IMG/VR virus record: IMGVR_UViG_3300035074_000025
Location: 1-39,575 of that record
Strand: one strand, 5' to 3'
From: a virus
Length of the DNA stretch: 39,575 bases
The position numbers and the translations under genes were made by a program. Positions 6,416-14,502 of this stretch are shown piece by piece. Numbering within the stretch: the stretch's first letter is position 1; each line of letters begins with the position of its first letter. The notes beneath the pieces were generated by a model, which saw only the letters and a list, made by a program, of their open reading frames with translations, was not told where the DNA came from and made no database searches.

Positions 6416-6463
6416 GATCGGTACTCCTATATATGTTGCGCTGGTTTGAATCAGCGTTCGGAG

Positions 6464-6493
6464 TATATAGCATCACTCATTCCAGATAGTCAA
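6464..6493 (-). promoter_or_regulatory. Sigma70-type promoter for the 6.4-4.7 kb leftward unit
   Basis: On the minus strand TTGACT (6493-6488) and TATATA (6469-6464) are separated by 18 bases, about 50 bases ahead of the first gene. It is among the best sigma70 matches I see in the window, which suggests that host polymerase reads this accessory block. Confidence 0.65.
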
Positions 6494-6846
6494 TCCTTAT
6501 TTATCAATGCGTTCTATTTAGTAACTCATCCTTAGTATGTAGAACTTCTTACCATCTATGTATTCCTTACTCATCTCTATCCAATCTCATCCATCCATGC
6601 ACTAAACATACCTTGTTGACTACATCCTGCTTTGATACAGAGATTATCATAGGAGAACAGAGTAAGGGGGGGTACCCCAAAGTTACGCTTCGTTTGTGGG
6701 TTTATCAGTACACCTCTATCCACTAACACAATAGCAAAACGTCATGTCCGACTAAACAGCACTGTCTTTACCTAAACAGAGATTATTGCGAATCAAGATA
6801 TGTGGTATGGAATAAAAAAAGTGGAATTAGGAAATACACGACCATC

Positions 6847-7079
6847 GAGGCTAGTGCCTCTTAAGGAACCCCTACCGAGTAGTGTTCCATCCGTAGCTCC
6901 GACTCGTCTTCGCTAGTACGTCTTGTCAGTTCCTTGATCCCTATTCCTCAAGGCGAGTGTTGCCAGTATGAGAGGTTTAGGACTTAGGCTTTTTAGGGCC
7001 ATCTAGCTATCACTCGGACGGAGTGCCCTGCTTTCTCAGCAGACCCAGTTCTCCTGTGGGTCTTTGGTAATTCTACCAA
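6847..7079. other. Cluster of hairpins, possible structured RNA or terminator array
   Basis: Successive inverted repeats: GAGGC-TAGT-GCCTC (6847-6860); GGAAC...GTTCC with an inner TAC/GTA (6865-6888); CCTTGA-N10-TCAAGG (6932-6953); CTGC-N7-GCAG (7028-7042); AGACCCA-N9-TGGGTCT (7041-7063); TTGGTA-ATTC-TACCAA (7064-7079). None is followed by a long T tract on either strand, so they are not textbook intrinsic terminators. The density is far above the rest of the window. Confidence 0.5.
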
Positions 7080-7116
7080 TAGAAAAAAGAGAGCGGAAAT
7101 GTTTATGCTTGAGCGT

Positions 7117-7311
7117 TTAGCTGTGGATACGGGCTTTACCCTTTGGCTTTGAATCTAGCGCCCGCTCGAACTTGGTGATGCGTGAAGATGACCTAGCCTC
7201 TTTCGCTTCTTTGAGGGCTTCCACAATGGCGTCTTCGCAATAGATTGCCCACTGGCCCCATTCGGATACCAATTCGTTCATGGTCTTTGGTCTGGAAACC
7301 TTGATGTTCAC
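7117..7311 (-). CDS. Small helical protein, unknown function
   Basis: 64 residues from a GTG that overlaps the previous stop (TAGTG), with GAGG just ahead. The sequence MNELVSEWGQWAIYCEDAIVEALKEAKEARSSSR reads as two amphipathic helices followed by a basic tail. It is the last gene of the leftward virion operon. No family recognised. Confidence 0.5.
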   Translation of the reverse strand: MNIKVSRPKTMNELVSEWGQWAIYCEDAIVEALKEAKEARSSSRITKFERALDSKPKGKARIHS

Positions 7312-7466
7312 TACCTCACCTCACGCTTCAGGTAGGCGTAGAAAAGCTCGTAAACGCTCGTGACCGATACCAGCTCCCAGCCGTCATTCCCGAGCCGCTC
7401 TAATTCAGGGCATCCACAGGGCTTGGTGAGTTTAATGCCTATGTACTCCCAGCGTATAGCGGCCAT
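7311..7466 (-). CDS. DUF4177-like small protein (51 aa)
   Basis: 51 residues from the ATG at 7466: MAAIRWEYIGIKL, then ELERLGNDGWELVSVTSV, then FYAYLKRE. The pattern WEY, L-N-x-GWELVSV and YLKR is that of DUF4177, a small beta-sheet protein found in many phages and bacteria. No function is known. A longer frame upstream only overlaps the neighbour. It starts a few bases after the stop of the 122-residue gene. Confidence 0.6.
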   Translation of the reverse strand: MAAIRWEYIGIKLTKPCGCPELERLGNDGWELVSVTSVYELFYAYLKREVR

Positions 7467-7470
7467 CTGG

Positions 7471-7839
7471 CTACACTTTATACTGGTAGTTGTCCGTGAG
7501 GATCGTTCCGCCTCTGCCGGGCCGGTCAGTGAGAATATCAATCTCCGCCTGTCGCTTTACCCGAGCTCGTTCCTTCTTGTTCTCCGCATCCACCTTTGCG
7601 GGGTCAATAGGATCTGCAATGTTCGGGGTTTCCGGCTCTCCCATCGCTCCGCCAACAATCCCCTTCCCCAAGTCCACATACGGGGCGACGTTGGCCTTCA
7701 CGCCCTTACCGAGTGCTTTCCCCAATCCCTCGCCTCGGCCCAATGATTGAACGGTATCTATTGCGCCCCTTACGGGAGCGACCGAAATATCATACCCCGT
7801 CTGCGCAACACTCTTTACTGCTTGAACTGCTCCGCTCAT
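7471..7839 (-). CDS. Putative virion-associated protein next to terminase
   Basis: 122 residues. A Gly-rich amphipathic N-terminal half (APVRGAIDTVQSLGRGEGLG, then GIVGGAMGEPE) is followed by a charged helix (DAENKKERARVKRQAE) and a C-terminal GRGGTILTDNYQYKV. The GRGxTILT tail recurs in small podovirus proteins encoded beside the terminase or portal, which I take to be minor virion components. The ATG overlaps the large-terminase stop (ATGA). Confidence 0.5.
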   Translation of the reverse strand: MSGAVQAVKSVAQTGYDISVAPVRGAIDTVQSLGRGEGLGKALGKGVKANVAPYVDLGKGIVGGAMGEPETPNIADPIDPAKVDAENKKERARVKRQAEIDILTDRPGRGGTILTDNYQYKV

Positions 7840-9191
7840 AGATGGCTCCCAAAATCTTCAAACTCAGTTATCGCCCGGTCCTGCCTTTTAGTTTCTCCCA
7901 TCGGACGCTCCCTGTCGATACCCATAGCAAGAGTCCTAAACCCGTCACTTCCGTGAGATGCCCAATCATGCAGGGGCTTATCCTTGAACACCTGAGCCTT
8001 ATCGTCCCAATCCCGCCTATAAGCGCGAAGGCCCTCTATTCCACGGCGAGTCTTTTCCTCATCGAACCAACACATAGGCAGCAGGTTCTTCACGGCATTG
8101 ATTCCGTCGTTTAACCCCTTACGCTCCAAAACTTCTATTCCACGGAGTCCCAAACCCCTCAGCGTATCCACCCTACTCTTCCCATCGTTCAATCCCCTCA
8201 CCGAGGCATCGTGAGGCAGGATGTGCGTGGTATAAACATAGGGCTTTTCTTTTAGCTCCCGCACCACATCGTGAAGACCGTCAGGCATATCGGAAAGCTC
8301 CAGGTAATCAATGATCCGCACCTCCCTAAAGAGCCTTTGCGCAAACCATATTACCAGGGAGTCGTTGATGCCCAAATCCCACGCGGTCATTACCCCAAGC
8401 GCAGGGTCATACGGAACGCGAGTCAGCCGCTTGCTGTCTTCCATATTCGCAATGAGCTTCGAGTAATAAGCCCCCTTCAGCGCCGCCTCGAAGCTGCACT
8501 CGTACTCCTGCTGGTACTCTTCCTCCCCCATTGTCCGGCGAGCAGAAGCCAGCTCCGCAGCATCCACGTATCCAGTCTCCGATGCTTTAAGCACCCGCTG
8601 ATACCACTCTGGATCTCCGCTGTCTTTCGCGTACTTGAACTGATCGTAGAAAGAATTCTTCCCCCTAGGCGTTCCAATGAACATCGCCCATGGCGGGTGA
8701 ACCTTCACCCGGTCCAAGTCCGAAAGCTGCGGGCGAATGGCGGTTGTCCATGTGGCTGGATTCATCACCCCGTACTCGTCCAGTATCGCGCCATCGAGAT
8801 ACGTTCCCACGAGCTTCTCTGGATTCTCAGCCCCCCACATTTGAAAACGGAGCGTGTCGGTAGAATCGCCAAAAAGAGAAATATCAATTCTAAGTTCGTT
8901 CTCGTTCGGGATATAACCAGGAACGTCTTTAAGATAACTTTTGAAATAGTCCCACGCAATACGCTTCGCAAGTCCATAGTCGGGCGCTATGTACGCGTAA
9001 CGAGGGCGGGGAAGTTTCCTAGAAGTATAAAGCCTTAGCCCTTGGTCAATCATCTCGTTCGCAGAAAACACGGACTTGCCGAATCTGCGGTGCGCCACGA
9101 TGACGGAGAATCTCTTTAGTGACCTGTGAAGCTCCGCCTGGAGCGGCCTCGGAACATAGCCGGTATTAATCGTTTTCGCTTGGCTCGACAT
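7836..9191 (-). CDS. terL: Terminase large subunit
   Basis: 451 residues. The ATPase domain shows a Walker A-like AHRRFGKS at 33-40, a Walker B ending AILDE with D138-E139, and the coupling segment FIGTPRGK at 171-178. The nuclease domain begins WDLGIND (D272) and has later acidic positions near HDWASHGSDGFR (about 420-432), as in the RNase H-like fold of packaging nucleases. It cuts and pumps DNA through the portal. It overlaps the small subunit gene by 26 bases. Length is normal for compact podovirus or siphovirus terminases and shorter than T7 gp19. Confidence 0.95.
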   Translation of the reverse strand: MSSQAKTINTGYVPRPLQAELHRSLKRFSVIVAHRRFGKSVFSANEMIDQGLRLYTSRKLPRPRYAYIAPDYGLAKRIAWDYFKSYLKDVPGYIPNENELRIDISLFGDSTDTLRFQMWGAENPEKLVGTYLDGAILDEYGVMNPATWTTAIRPQLSDLDRVKVHPPWAMFIGTPRGKNSFYDQFKYAKDSGDPEWYQRVLKASETGYVDAAELASARRTMGEEEYQQEYECSFEAALKGAYYSKLIANMEDSKRLTRVPYDPALGVMTAWDLGINDSLVIWFAQRLFREVRIIDYLELSDMPDGLHDVVRELKEKPYVYTTHILPHDASVRGLNDGKSRVDTLRGLGLRGIEVLERKGLNDGINAVKNLLPMCWFDEEKTRRGIEGLRAYRRDWDDKAQVFKDKPLHDWASHGSDGFRTLAMGIDRERPMGETKRQDRAITEFEDFGSHL

Positions 9192-9828
9192 TCACCACAG
9201 TACCTTCTACTGGAATTGGTTCCCTCTGAATCCCCGTCTGAAAAACAATGTTTACGGTTGCAGGAGCCGGGTCTTGCTTCACCTGCTGCCCGAATCTCTC
9301 CCGATCGTTAACGCCCATTAAATGCTTCATAATATCTGCCTTGACCTTGGAGCTTCTGGCGTTGTCTTCGTCGACCTCTTCCGCCACTTCCACCAGCTTA
9401 TCGTGGTAGAACTCCGCACGAACGCGCCTCGCCTCGTCAATCAGGTTCTTAAATTCCTGGTCCCTCGCGTACCAATAGAAAACCGTGCGCGTAGATGGAA
9501 ACTGCTTGAGTTTATCCAACTGATAAAACGTCTTTCCGTTCGCAATCTCCATCGCGATCTCTAAACAAAGATTTCTCTTGTTCTTCCAGATCGACCACTC
9601 AGGATCTAAGTTCTTTTGCGGAACGTCTCTAGGAACAAGTATATGATTGCCGTCTGTCGCGGTTTTCCACCGGAAATCGTAGTCCGATCTCTCCCGATCA
9701 TGGACAAGATTTCTCCCATCGACTCCGGTGGTTTTTGGGGCGGCGCTGGCCTCGATCTCGCCAGTTTCGGGATTAACGAAATCAACTGACCCATCTTTAT
9801 GAACCAGCGCCTTTGGTTTGCGGCCCAT
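9166..9828 (-). CDS. terS: Terminase small subunit
   Basis: 220 residues. After a variable N-terminus (MGRKPKALVHKDG), residues 85-120 carry a helix-turn-helix of the terminase small-subunit kind: ICLEIANG-like helix, then FPSTRTVFYWYARDQEFKNLIDEAR. A helical oligomerisation segment follows (EFYHDKLVEVAEEVDEDNARSS). It recognises phage DNA and regulates the large subunit. It lies directly upstream of the large terminase, one base after the scaffold gene. The C-terminal TVNIVFQTGIQREPIPVEG is typical of this family. Confidence 0.88.
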   Translation of the reverse strand: MGRKPKALVHKDGSVDFVNPETGEIEASAAPKTTGVDGRNLVHDRERSDYDFRWKTATDGNHILVPRDVPQKNLDPEWSIWKNKRNLCLEIAMEIANGKTFYQLDKLKQFPSTRTVFYWYARDQEFKNLIDEARRVRAEFYHDKLVEVAEEVDEDNARSSKVKADIMKHLMGVNDRERFGQQVKQDPAPATVNIVFQTGIQREPIPVEGTVVNVEPSEND

Positions 9829-9829
9829 A

Positions 9830-10774
9830 TCAAGCCGTTTTCTGTCTCGCGGCGTTCAGACGTTCGCGCAGCTTAACCGCCTGTTCGCTCCATTCATTAA
9901 CCCGTGGATTGAGAACGTCAGAGAACATCTTCGTCTCAATCGCCTCAAGTTCTTTTGCTAGAATGGCCGGGTCTTCACCTTGAAACGAAACTCCCGTTCC
10001 ATCCCTAATTTTATCCTCGCTCATCATTCCCTTAAGTTCCGCGAAGAACTCAATCATTTCGGGGCGGGAACCTAAACCTGAAGTTTTCAGAAATTCGGTC
10101 AGTTGCGGCTTCGCCAGTGCGCGTAGCGCAACTCTTGCCGAATCAACCCGCGCCATGTACTTGTCTTCACCGCCAAGTGTTTCCTTATACGAGTTAAGCG
10201 AGTCTCTTAGCGCATTAGCCTTCGTTGTCTGTTCAGCGGCCTGGGCAGCAGCGACAGCCCCGAAATTCCACTCGGCAAGTCCAGCGACCTGCTTGGCAGA
10301 TAAGCCCATCTTAAATGCGAGATCCTTAAATCCTTTGGTAACTTCTTCGTTAATCGTTTGACCTTCAGGAGCCTTGATTTCGTACTTATCGGAGCTTTCA
10401 GGGCGACCGACTTTCTTGTAAAACGCATTCCAATCTTCCTCCGTGCTTTTCTCGTTCGGGATCACAACCTTCTCGGCACCCATCATCTTCTGTGCGCTAA
10501 CCCAAGACTTTGCCAATGATGCGGGGTCCTTGAACATCGCAAGACTTGGATCTGCCTTTATGTCGTCGGGGAGAGCCGCCAACCAGCTTCTATCATCTCC
10601 TGCGCCACTTCCAGCTCCACTAGCGCTGTCGCCCACGGATTGTTGTGCGGACCCCGCTCCACTTGCACCATCTGCGATGTTCGCGGCTTGTACAGCTCCT
10701 CCACTAGATCCGGCAGCTCCTCCGGTAGATCCATTTTCTCCCCCCGCTTCTTCCATTAAGAATTGCTTAAACAT
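9830..10774 (-). CDS. Capsid scaffolding protein
   Basis: 314 residues. A disordered Gly/Ala/Ser N-terminus (2-60) leads to SWLAALPDDIKADPSLAMF, KDPASLAKSWVSAQKMMG and EEDWNAFYKKVGRPESSDKYE, a signature I recognise in podovirus scaffold or capsid-assembly proteins. The C-terminal half is helical and charged. It would template procapsid assembly and then leave. AGGAGGGA precedes the ATG. It lies next to the portal and terminase genes, but the capsid gene it should serve is on the other strand at 12.9 kb. Confidence 0.82.
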   Translation of the reverse strand: MFKQFLMEEAGGENGSTGGAAGSSGGAVQAANIADGASGAGSAQQSVGDSASGAGSGAGDDRSWLAALPDDIKADPSLAMFKDPASLAKSWVSAQKMMGAEKVVIPNEKSTEEDWNAFYKKVGRPESSDKYEIKAPEGQTINEEVTKGFKDLAFKMGLSAKQVAGLAEWNFGAVAAAQAAEQTTKANALRDSLNSYKETLGGEDKYMARVDSARVALRALAKPQLTEFLKTSGLGSRPEMIEFFAELKGMMSEDKIRDGTGVSFQGEDPAILAKELEAIETKMFSDVLNPRVNEWSEQAVKLRERLNAARQKTA

Positions 10775-11042
10775 GACTTCCCTCCTGCTCGTTTATTTGT
10801 GCGATCAATTTTTCAGGATCAATTCGCAGGATGTGCATGATCTGCTTAACAACCTCCTGCTTCCCAATGTTCTTGAATGTGCTCGCGTCATCACCAGGAA
10901 CGTGCGGCGTCTTCCACATAATGAAATTGCTTTTCATCATGTCGTAAAGAACCGCCTCCCCATCGGGAGTGCCAAATACCTTGCGGTACTGCGATATAAG
11001 TTTTTTGGATTTATCAATCCGTTCTTGTTCCGTGTTTTTCAT
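10767..11042 (-). CDS. Bbp19-family protein
   Basis: 91 residues. The segment YRKVFGTPDGEAVLYDMMKS matches the Bbp19 family of small phage proteins (usually YRxVFxxPDGxxVLxDL), named from Bordetella phage BPP-1 and encoded between portal and scaffold. The role is not established. Here it sits exactly between portal and scaffold, overlapping the scaffold start by eight bases. Confidence 0.75.
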   Translation of the reverse strand: MKNTEQERIDKSKKLISQYRKVFGTPDGEAVLYDMMKSNFIMWKTPHVPGDDASTFKNIGKQEVVKQIMHILRIDPEKLIAQINEQEGSHV

Positions 11043-11049
11043 GCCTTAT

Positions 11050-12660
11050 TTAAGCAGCGCCCATCTCCGAGGCGATCTTTGCTGCGGGTGCCGCCGCCGC
11101 CACCTGATCTACCGCTGCTTGCTCCTGTTGTGCTTGTACGGCTGCCGCTTGTGCTTCTTCGATAGCCGCTCTCATCTGTTCCAATTCTTCCTTGTCCCGC
11201 GTCAGCTCTACGGGGAGGCCCAAAGTTCTCGCCACGTACATCACGCCCTCGTCAGCCTTGATTACCTGTGCTGATTTCGGATCAAGCTGAATGAACGGAG
11301 CCGATGCTTGAATGGCTCTCGTCAGGTTGTTCAGCTCGTTCATCAACTGCGCCTTGGCAATCTGCGAGCGGTACTTCATGCTGATCTTTCGCTCGGAGAG
11401 AATCTTAGGCATCGGCGGAATCATCCCCGCCTCGTCGGCAATCTCGTACACACGCTCAATCGTTGGCCGTAGCGATTCCGGCTGCTGCCTTCCCATAAGT
11501 GGGCCAAGGTGCCGATTCTGCTCGTCCGTGCGTTGCATGGATTCCGTTGCCGTCATCTGCGGGCCGTTCCTGAGCTGCAACTGGTCGGAATAAAAGGTTT
11601 GCTTGATGCGGGTGCGAACGTCTTCGAGAATTTCCTGCGATAGATGCAGGTTCGTGCCGATGGTAAGGGGCTTAATGAAATCCCCCTGCCCGCCCCGATA
11701 CGTTGTGATCCCTGCGGGAGTGAGTCGCAAGGAACCCATGATTCCGTCATCGGGGACAAGCATGGGGGGATAATTGGAAAGCTGCTGCGCCCGGATGGTT
11801 TCCTTCATCATTTCTTGCAGCATCTTGACATCTGCCAAGCAAATCATTGCGGGAGAGCGCCCATAAACCTCACCGCTCGCCTTCGACCAGCGGCCAATGG
11901 CAAAGGGAAGGTTGTTGAAGCCTTTCTCATCGAGTTTCACCTGGTCCTGCTCGTTCTTTATATAGGTGCAGGAAATGAACTTCTTCCCGGCAATGGCGAG
12001 CTTCTTGGCTTTGGAGTATTGGCGGTTGGGCAGGATGACCTGAAGAAGCTCAATCTCTTCTTCCGGTGATTGCGCATCCTTATCGAGAATGAATTTCGGA
12101 ACCTTGTCACCGAACTCTTGGATGATCTGGCGGGGCTTCCACTTGAAGACGTAGAAAACCGTGTCGACCATTCCTTTATTGTTCTCTTCGATCCAGCAAT
12201 CCTTGATGTGCTTGGTGGAGAAACGGATAATGTCCACATCGTCACGCTCAATGAACATTGCAGCGGTGCCGAAGGAGCAAAGGTCTAGGTAGTATTCGTG
12301 GATCTCGGTCTGGAAGTTCGACCCGTTCATCAGCTCATGGCAAACGTGTGCCGAACGCTGGAGCCACCGCCTAACCTCGTCATCCTTATCTAGTTCAGGA
12401 ATGCCGGTCGTGAACTCAAACCAATAAGAAGAGGGATTCGTGAGCATCCCGTGTAGCGCTGATGCAAGGGTGTCGTTCGCCTTGATGCCGGTCGAATCAT
12501 ATATTTGGAGGGTGCGCTTCTCGCCTTGCGTCCCCTCTCGCGTGAAATTGTTCTTATTCGGGTGGAAGTAATCGGCAATTTCCTGAAGGTGAGAATCGAG
12601 CGTTGAACGCTTAGACTTCAGCGCTTCCAGGCGCTTATACGCATCCTTGGCTTCCAGCAT
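11050..12660 (-). CDS. Portal (head-tail connector) protein
   Basis: 536 residues from the ATG at 12660, which has AGGGG just upstream; an earlier in-frame ATG at 12693 lacks one. The T7 gp8-type connector is recognisable: KRLEALKSKRSTLDSHLQEIADYFHP at the start, LASALHGMLTNPSSYWFEF, DLCSFGTAAMFIE, KMLQEMMKETIRAQQLSNYPP, and a C-terminal Ala/Gln-rich barrel tail. Twelve copies would form the DNA gateway at the capsid vertex. It is the first gene of the leftward virion operon and diverges from the capsid gene. Confidence 0.93.
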   Translation of the reverse strand: MLEAKDAYKRLEALKSKRSTLDSHLQEIADYFHPNKNNFTREGTQGEKRTLQIYDSTGIKANDTLASALHGMLTNPSSYWFEFTTGIPELDKDDEVRRWLQRSAHVCHELMNGSNFQTEIHEYYLDLCSFGTAAMFIERDDVDIIRFSTKHIKDCWIEENNKGMVDTVFYVFKWKPRQIIQEFGDKVPKFILDKDAQSPEEEIELLQVILPNRQYSKAKKLAIAGKKFISCTYIKNEQDQVKLDEKGFNNLPFAIGRWSKASGEVYGRSPAMICLADVKMLQEMMKETIRAQQLSNYPPMLVPDDGIMGSLRLTPAGITTYRGGQGDFIKPLTIGTNLHLSQEILEDVRTRIKQTFYSDQLQLRNGPQMTATESMQRTDEQNRHLGPLMGRQQPESLRPTIERVYEIADEAGMIPPMPKILSERKISMKYRSQIAKAQLMNELNNLTRAIQASAPFIQLDPKSAQVIKADEGVMYVARTLGLPVELTRDKEELEQMRAAIEEAQAAAVQAQQEQAAVDQVAAAAPAAKIASEMGAA

Positions 12661-12695
12661 GAATCCCCTGCGGTTTGGAGCCTTGCACCCCAAAA

Positions 12696-12720
12696 GTTAA
12701 TAGAACTTAACAATGTTAAG
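12696..12720. promoter_or_regulatory. Palindromes in the portal/capsid divergent gap
   Basis: GTTAA-TAGAAC-TTAAC at 12696-12711 overlaps a 15-base palindrome CTTAACAATGTTAAG at 12706-12720. The GTTAA-N6-TTAAC form recurs at 14440 and 25082. A related pair of direct TTAAC half-sites (TTAACAATTTTAAC) lies at 12862-12875 just ahead of the capsid ribosome site. These are the likely control elements for the two divergent virion operons; no convincing -35/-10 pair overlaps them here. Confidence 0.5.
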
Positions 12721-12897
12721 AAAATTCTCTTGACGAGTCGAGTAAAAAAACTCAAGCTGAAATTAAGCTGAGAAGCGGGGAATCTGTTTTCATAGCAGAT
12801 CCGCTACAAAATCGGCCCAGGTAGATCCCGTTCCTCGGGACAATCTAACCGCAAATCAATCTTAACAATTTTAACCTTTTTTGGGAGATGACACACC

Positions 12898-13839
12898 ATG
12901 TCTGCTCAAGTAACAGAAGCACACGTACAGCAGTACAGTTCAAACGTTTACCACCTAGCGCAACAGCGCGGTTCGCGCCTTCGCGCCGCCGCCCGCCAGG
13001 AAATGCAGAACGGGAAACGCAAGTTTTTCGACCGCATCGGGTTGGTAGAGGCGGTCCTTAAGACCAGCCGCCACCAAGATACCCCTCAGAACGACACGCC
13101 CCATAGCAGACGTGCCGTAGACCTGAGCGACTACATCCAGGCCGACCTGATCGATGACGAGGATTTGATCCGTATGCTCATCAACCCTCAGAGCGCCTAC
13201 TCTCAGGCTTTCGCTAACGGTTTTGGTCGCAAGATCGACTCCGTGATGATCGCCGCCATGAGAGGCAATGCCTACTCTGGTGAGACTGGCGGAACCGCCG
13301 TGGCCCTCCCCGCTGCTCAGAAGGTGCTTGCCGCCCTCGACAGCGCCGTGGGAACCCCGACCGGCCTCAACGTGGACACCATCCGTCGCGTTGGCTACGT
13401 CTTTGATGAAGCCGATGTGGACCCCTCGCTGCCCCGCTACTTCGCCATCACCGCAAAGCAGAAGCAGCAGCTCTTGGGTCAAACCGAGATCACGAACTCC
13501 GACTACGCGAGCGTAAAAGCCCTCGTAAGCGGCCAGATCGATACCTTCTACGGCTTCAAGTTCATCCACACCCAACTCCTTCCCCTGGAAGCGGCTACCT
13601 ACGATGCCACGACCGGTGCGATTGACTCGGGCGCTGGTTCCTTGGGTGCCACGGTAGCTCGTCGGTGCTTGGCCTGGGTTGGCGACGGCGTAATCCTCTC
13701 CATCGGCAAAGACATCGAAGCCAAGGTGGAAAAACGGGCAGACAAGAACTACTCCACGCAGGTTTTCACCCGCATGAGCGTAGGCGCTACCCGCATGGAA
13801 GAAGAAAAGGTTGTCGAAGTGGTGTGCTCCGAAGCCTAA
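12898..13839 (+). CDS. Major capsid protein
   Basis: 313 residues. The chain resembles the BPP-1-type capsid family (HK97 fold): RQEMQNGKRKFFDRIGLVEA, RRAVDLSDYIQADLIDDEDL, then NPQSAYSQAFANGFGRKIDSVMI and RYFAITAKQKQQLL. It assembles the icosahedral shell with the scaffold from the opposite strand. GGGAG lies seven to eight bases before the ATG, inside a gap that holds the late palindromes. A hairpin with a T tract follows the stop, so it is probably read at a higher level than the genes after it. Confidence 0.85.
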   Translation: MSAQVTEAHVQQYSSNVYHLAQQRGSRLRAAARQEMQNGKRKFFDRIGLVEAVLKTSRHQDTPQNDTPHSRRAVDLSDYIQADLIDDEDLIRMLINPQSAYSQAFANGFGRKIDSVMIAAMRGNAYSGETGGTAVALPAAQKVLAALDSAVGTPTGLNVDTIRRVGYVFDEADVDPSLPRYFAITAKQKQQLLGQTEITNSDYASVKALVSGQIDTFYGFKFIHTQLLPLEAATYDATTGAIDSGAGSLGATVARRCLAWVGDGVILSIGKDIEAKVEKRADKNYSTQVFTRMSVGATRMEEEKVVEVVCSEA

Positions 13840-13846
13840 ACCAAAC

Positions 13847-13871
13847 GGGGGCGAGAAGCCCCCTAGTTTTT
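13847..13871 (+). terminator. Hairpin with T tract after the capsid gene
   Basis: GGGGGC-GAGAA-GCCCCC (13847-13863) followed by TAGTTTTT. A six-pair GC stem and T run fit an intrinsic terminator or an attenuator that tunes capsid against decoration protein. Confidence 0.65.
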
Positions 13872-13898
13872 AAACTTTTACTTTAAGGAGATTAGAAA

Positions 13899-14366
13899 AT
13901 GGCTAGCAAATACGGAGCAGAATACCAAAACGTAACTCAGGACGTACCCAGCGAGAAGGCACCCATCAATAAATGGGGTGGCCGCGTTCGTGTGATGTAC
14001 GACACCTACGCCATTTCGGCTGATTTGGCCTCGGGCGACAAAATCTATCTCGGCAAACTCAAAAAGGGCGACCGCGTTCTTGATGTGGTTATTGCCTTTG
14101 CTGATCTCGATGGATCGGGCGGAACCATTGACGTTGGCTATGAATATAACGCGGCTGGTGAATCGTCTCTGACCGATGACGCGGACGCATTCCTGGCCGA
14201 TGTGGACGTAACTTCCGCTGGCACCGTGGGCATGATCGAGCAGGCCAACATGGCCGGTTTTGGTTATGAAATCGAGGGCGATGCCGACATCGTAGCCACC
14301 ATTGACGGTGATACCGACGCCACCTCGGGAACGATTAAGTTGATGGTTATTTTCGCTTCTGCCTAA
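13899..14366 (+). CDS. Capsid decoration/cement protein
   Basis: 155 residues: ASKYGAEYQNVTQDVPSEKA, GRVRVMYDTYAISADLASG, then alternating strands and an acidic Ser/Thr/Asp-rich C-terminus. I take it for a BPP-1-like jelly-roll cement protein that binds the shell exterior. The place directly after the major capsid gene, a strong AAGGAG and termination right after it support a high-copy head protein. The family call is by resemblance and position. Confidence 0.65.
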   Translation: MASKYGAEYQNVTQDVPSEKAPINKWGGRVRVMYDTYAISADLASGDKIYLGKLKKGDRVLDVVIAFADLDGSGGTIDVGYEYNAAGESSLTDDADAFLADVDVTSAGTVGMIEQANMAGFGYEIEGDADIVATIDGDTDATSGTIKLMVIFASA

Positions 14367-14385
14367 CGCCTGACTCCTGTGCGGG

Positions 14386-14427
14386 GGGTGCCCTTTCTTG
14401 CTTCCGTGGGATTGGGCACCCTTTTTT
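14386..14427 (+). terminator. Intrinsic terminator of the capsid unit
   Basis: GGGTGCCC (14386-14393) pairs perfectly with GGGCACCC (14414-14421), and TTTTTT follows directly. The loop is 20 bases. It closes the capsid/decoration unit just ahead of the promoter-like element at 14437-14479. Confidence 0.8.
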
Positions 14428-14436
14428 ATCGGTCCT

Positions 14437-14479
14437 ATTGTTAATTTTTCTTAACAATTTAGTGCCGACGCATCATAAT
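14437..14479 (+). promoter_or_regulatory. Palindrome-overlapped promoter of the tail operon
   Basis: ATTGTTAA-TTTTTC-TTAACAAT (14437-14458) is a perfect eight-base-arm inverted repeat. Its right arm supplies TTAACA (14451-14456), and 17 bases later comes CATAAT (14474-14479): a good -35/-10 pair for the tail genes. The palindrome covers the -35, so a bound protein would control this promoter directly. Confidence 0.6.
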
Positions 14480-14502
14480 CAATAAATCCGCAGGGGGAGT
14501 CC

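Larger units (their letters stand above)
6416..7116. other. Gene-free 0.7 kb region
   Basis: No frame on either strand looks coding over 700 bases. By eye it is richer in A and T than its surroundings. The left end holds the promoter at 6464-6493. A 10-base palindrome GGGGTACCCC lies at 6669-6678. The right part is a series of hairpins (separate entry). It separates the packaging/portal operon from the small accessory unit. Possible roles are transcription termination, a replication or packaging site, or a non-coding RNA. Confidence 0.6.

Noticed and set aside
6669-6678. Palindrome GGGGTACCCC as a possible origin or operator.
   Set aside because: A single ten-base palindrome without neighbours or repeats is not enough for a call.
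8271-9038. A 255-codon plus-strand frame opposite the large terminase gene.
   Set aside because: The minus-strand frame carries all terminase motifs; the plus frame has no recognisable motif and no ribosome site.
12955-13575. A 206-codon minus-strand frame opposite the capsid gene.
   Set aside because: It is a by-product of the GC-rich third positions of the capsid gene and has no start signal or family resemblance.
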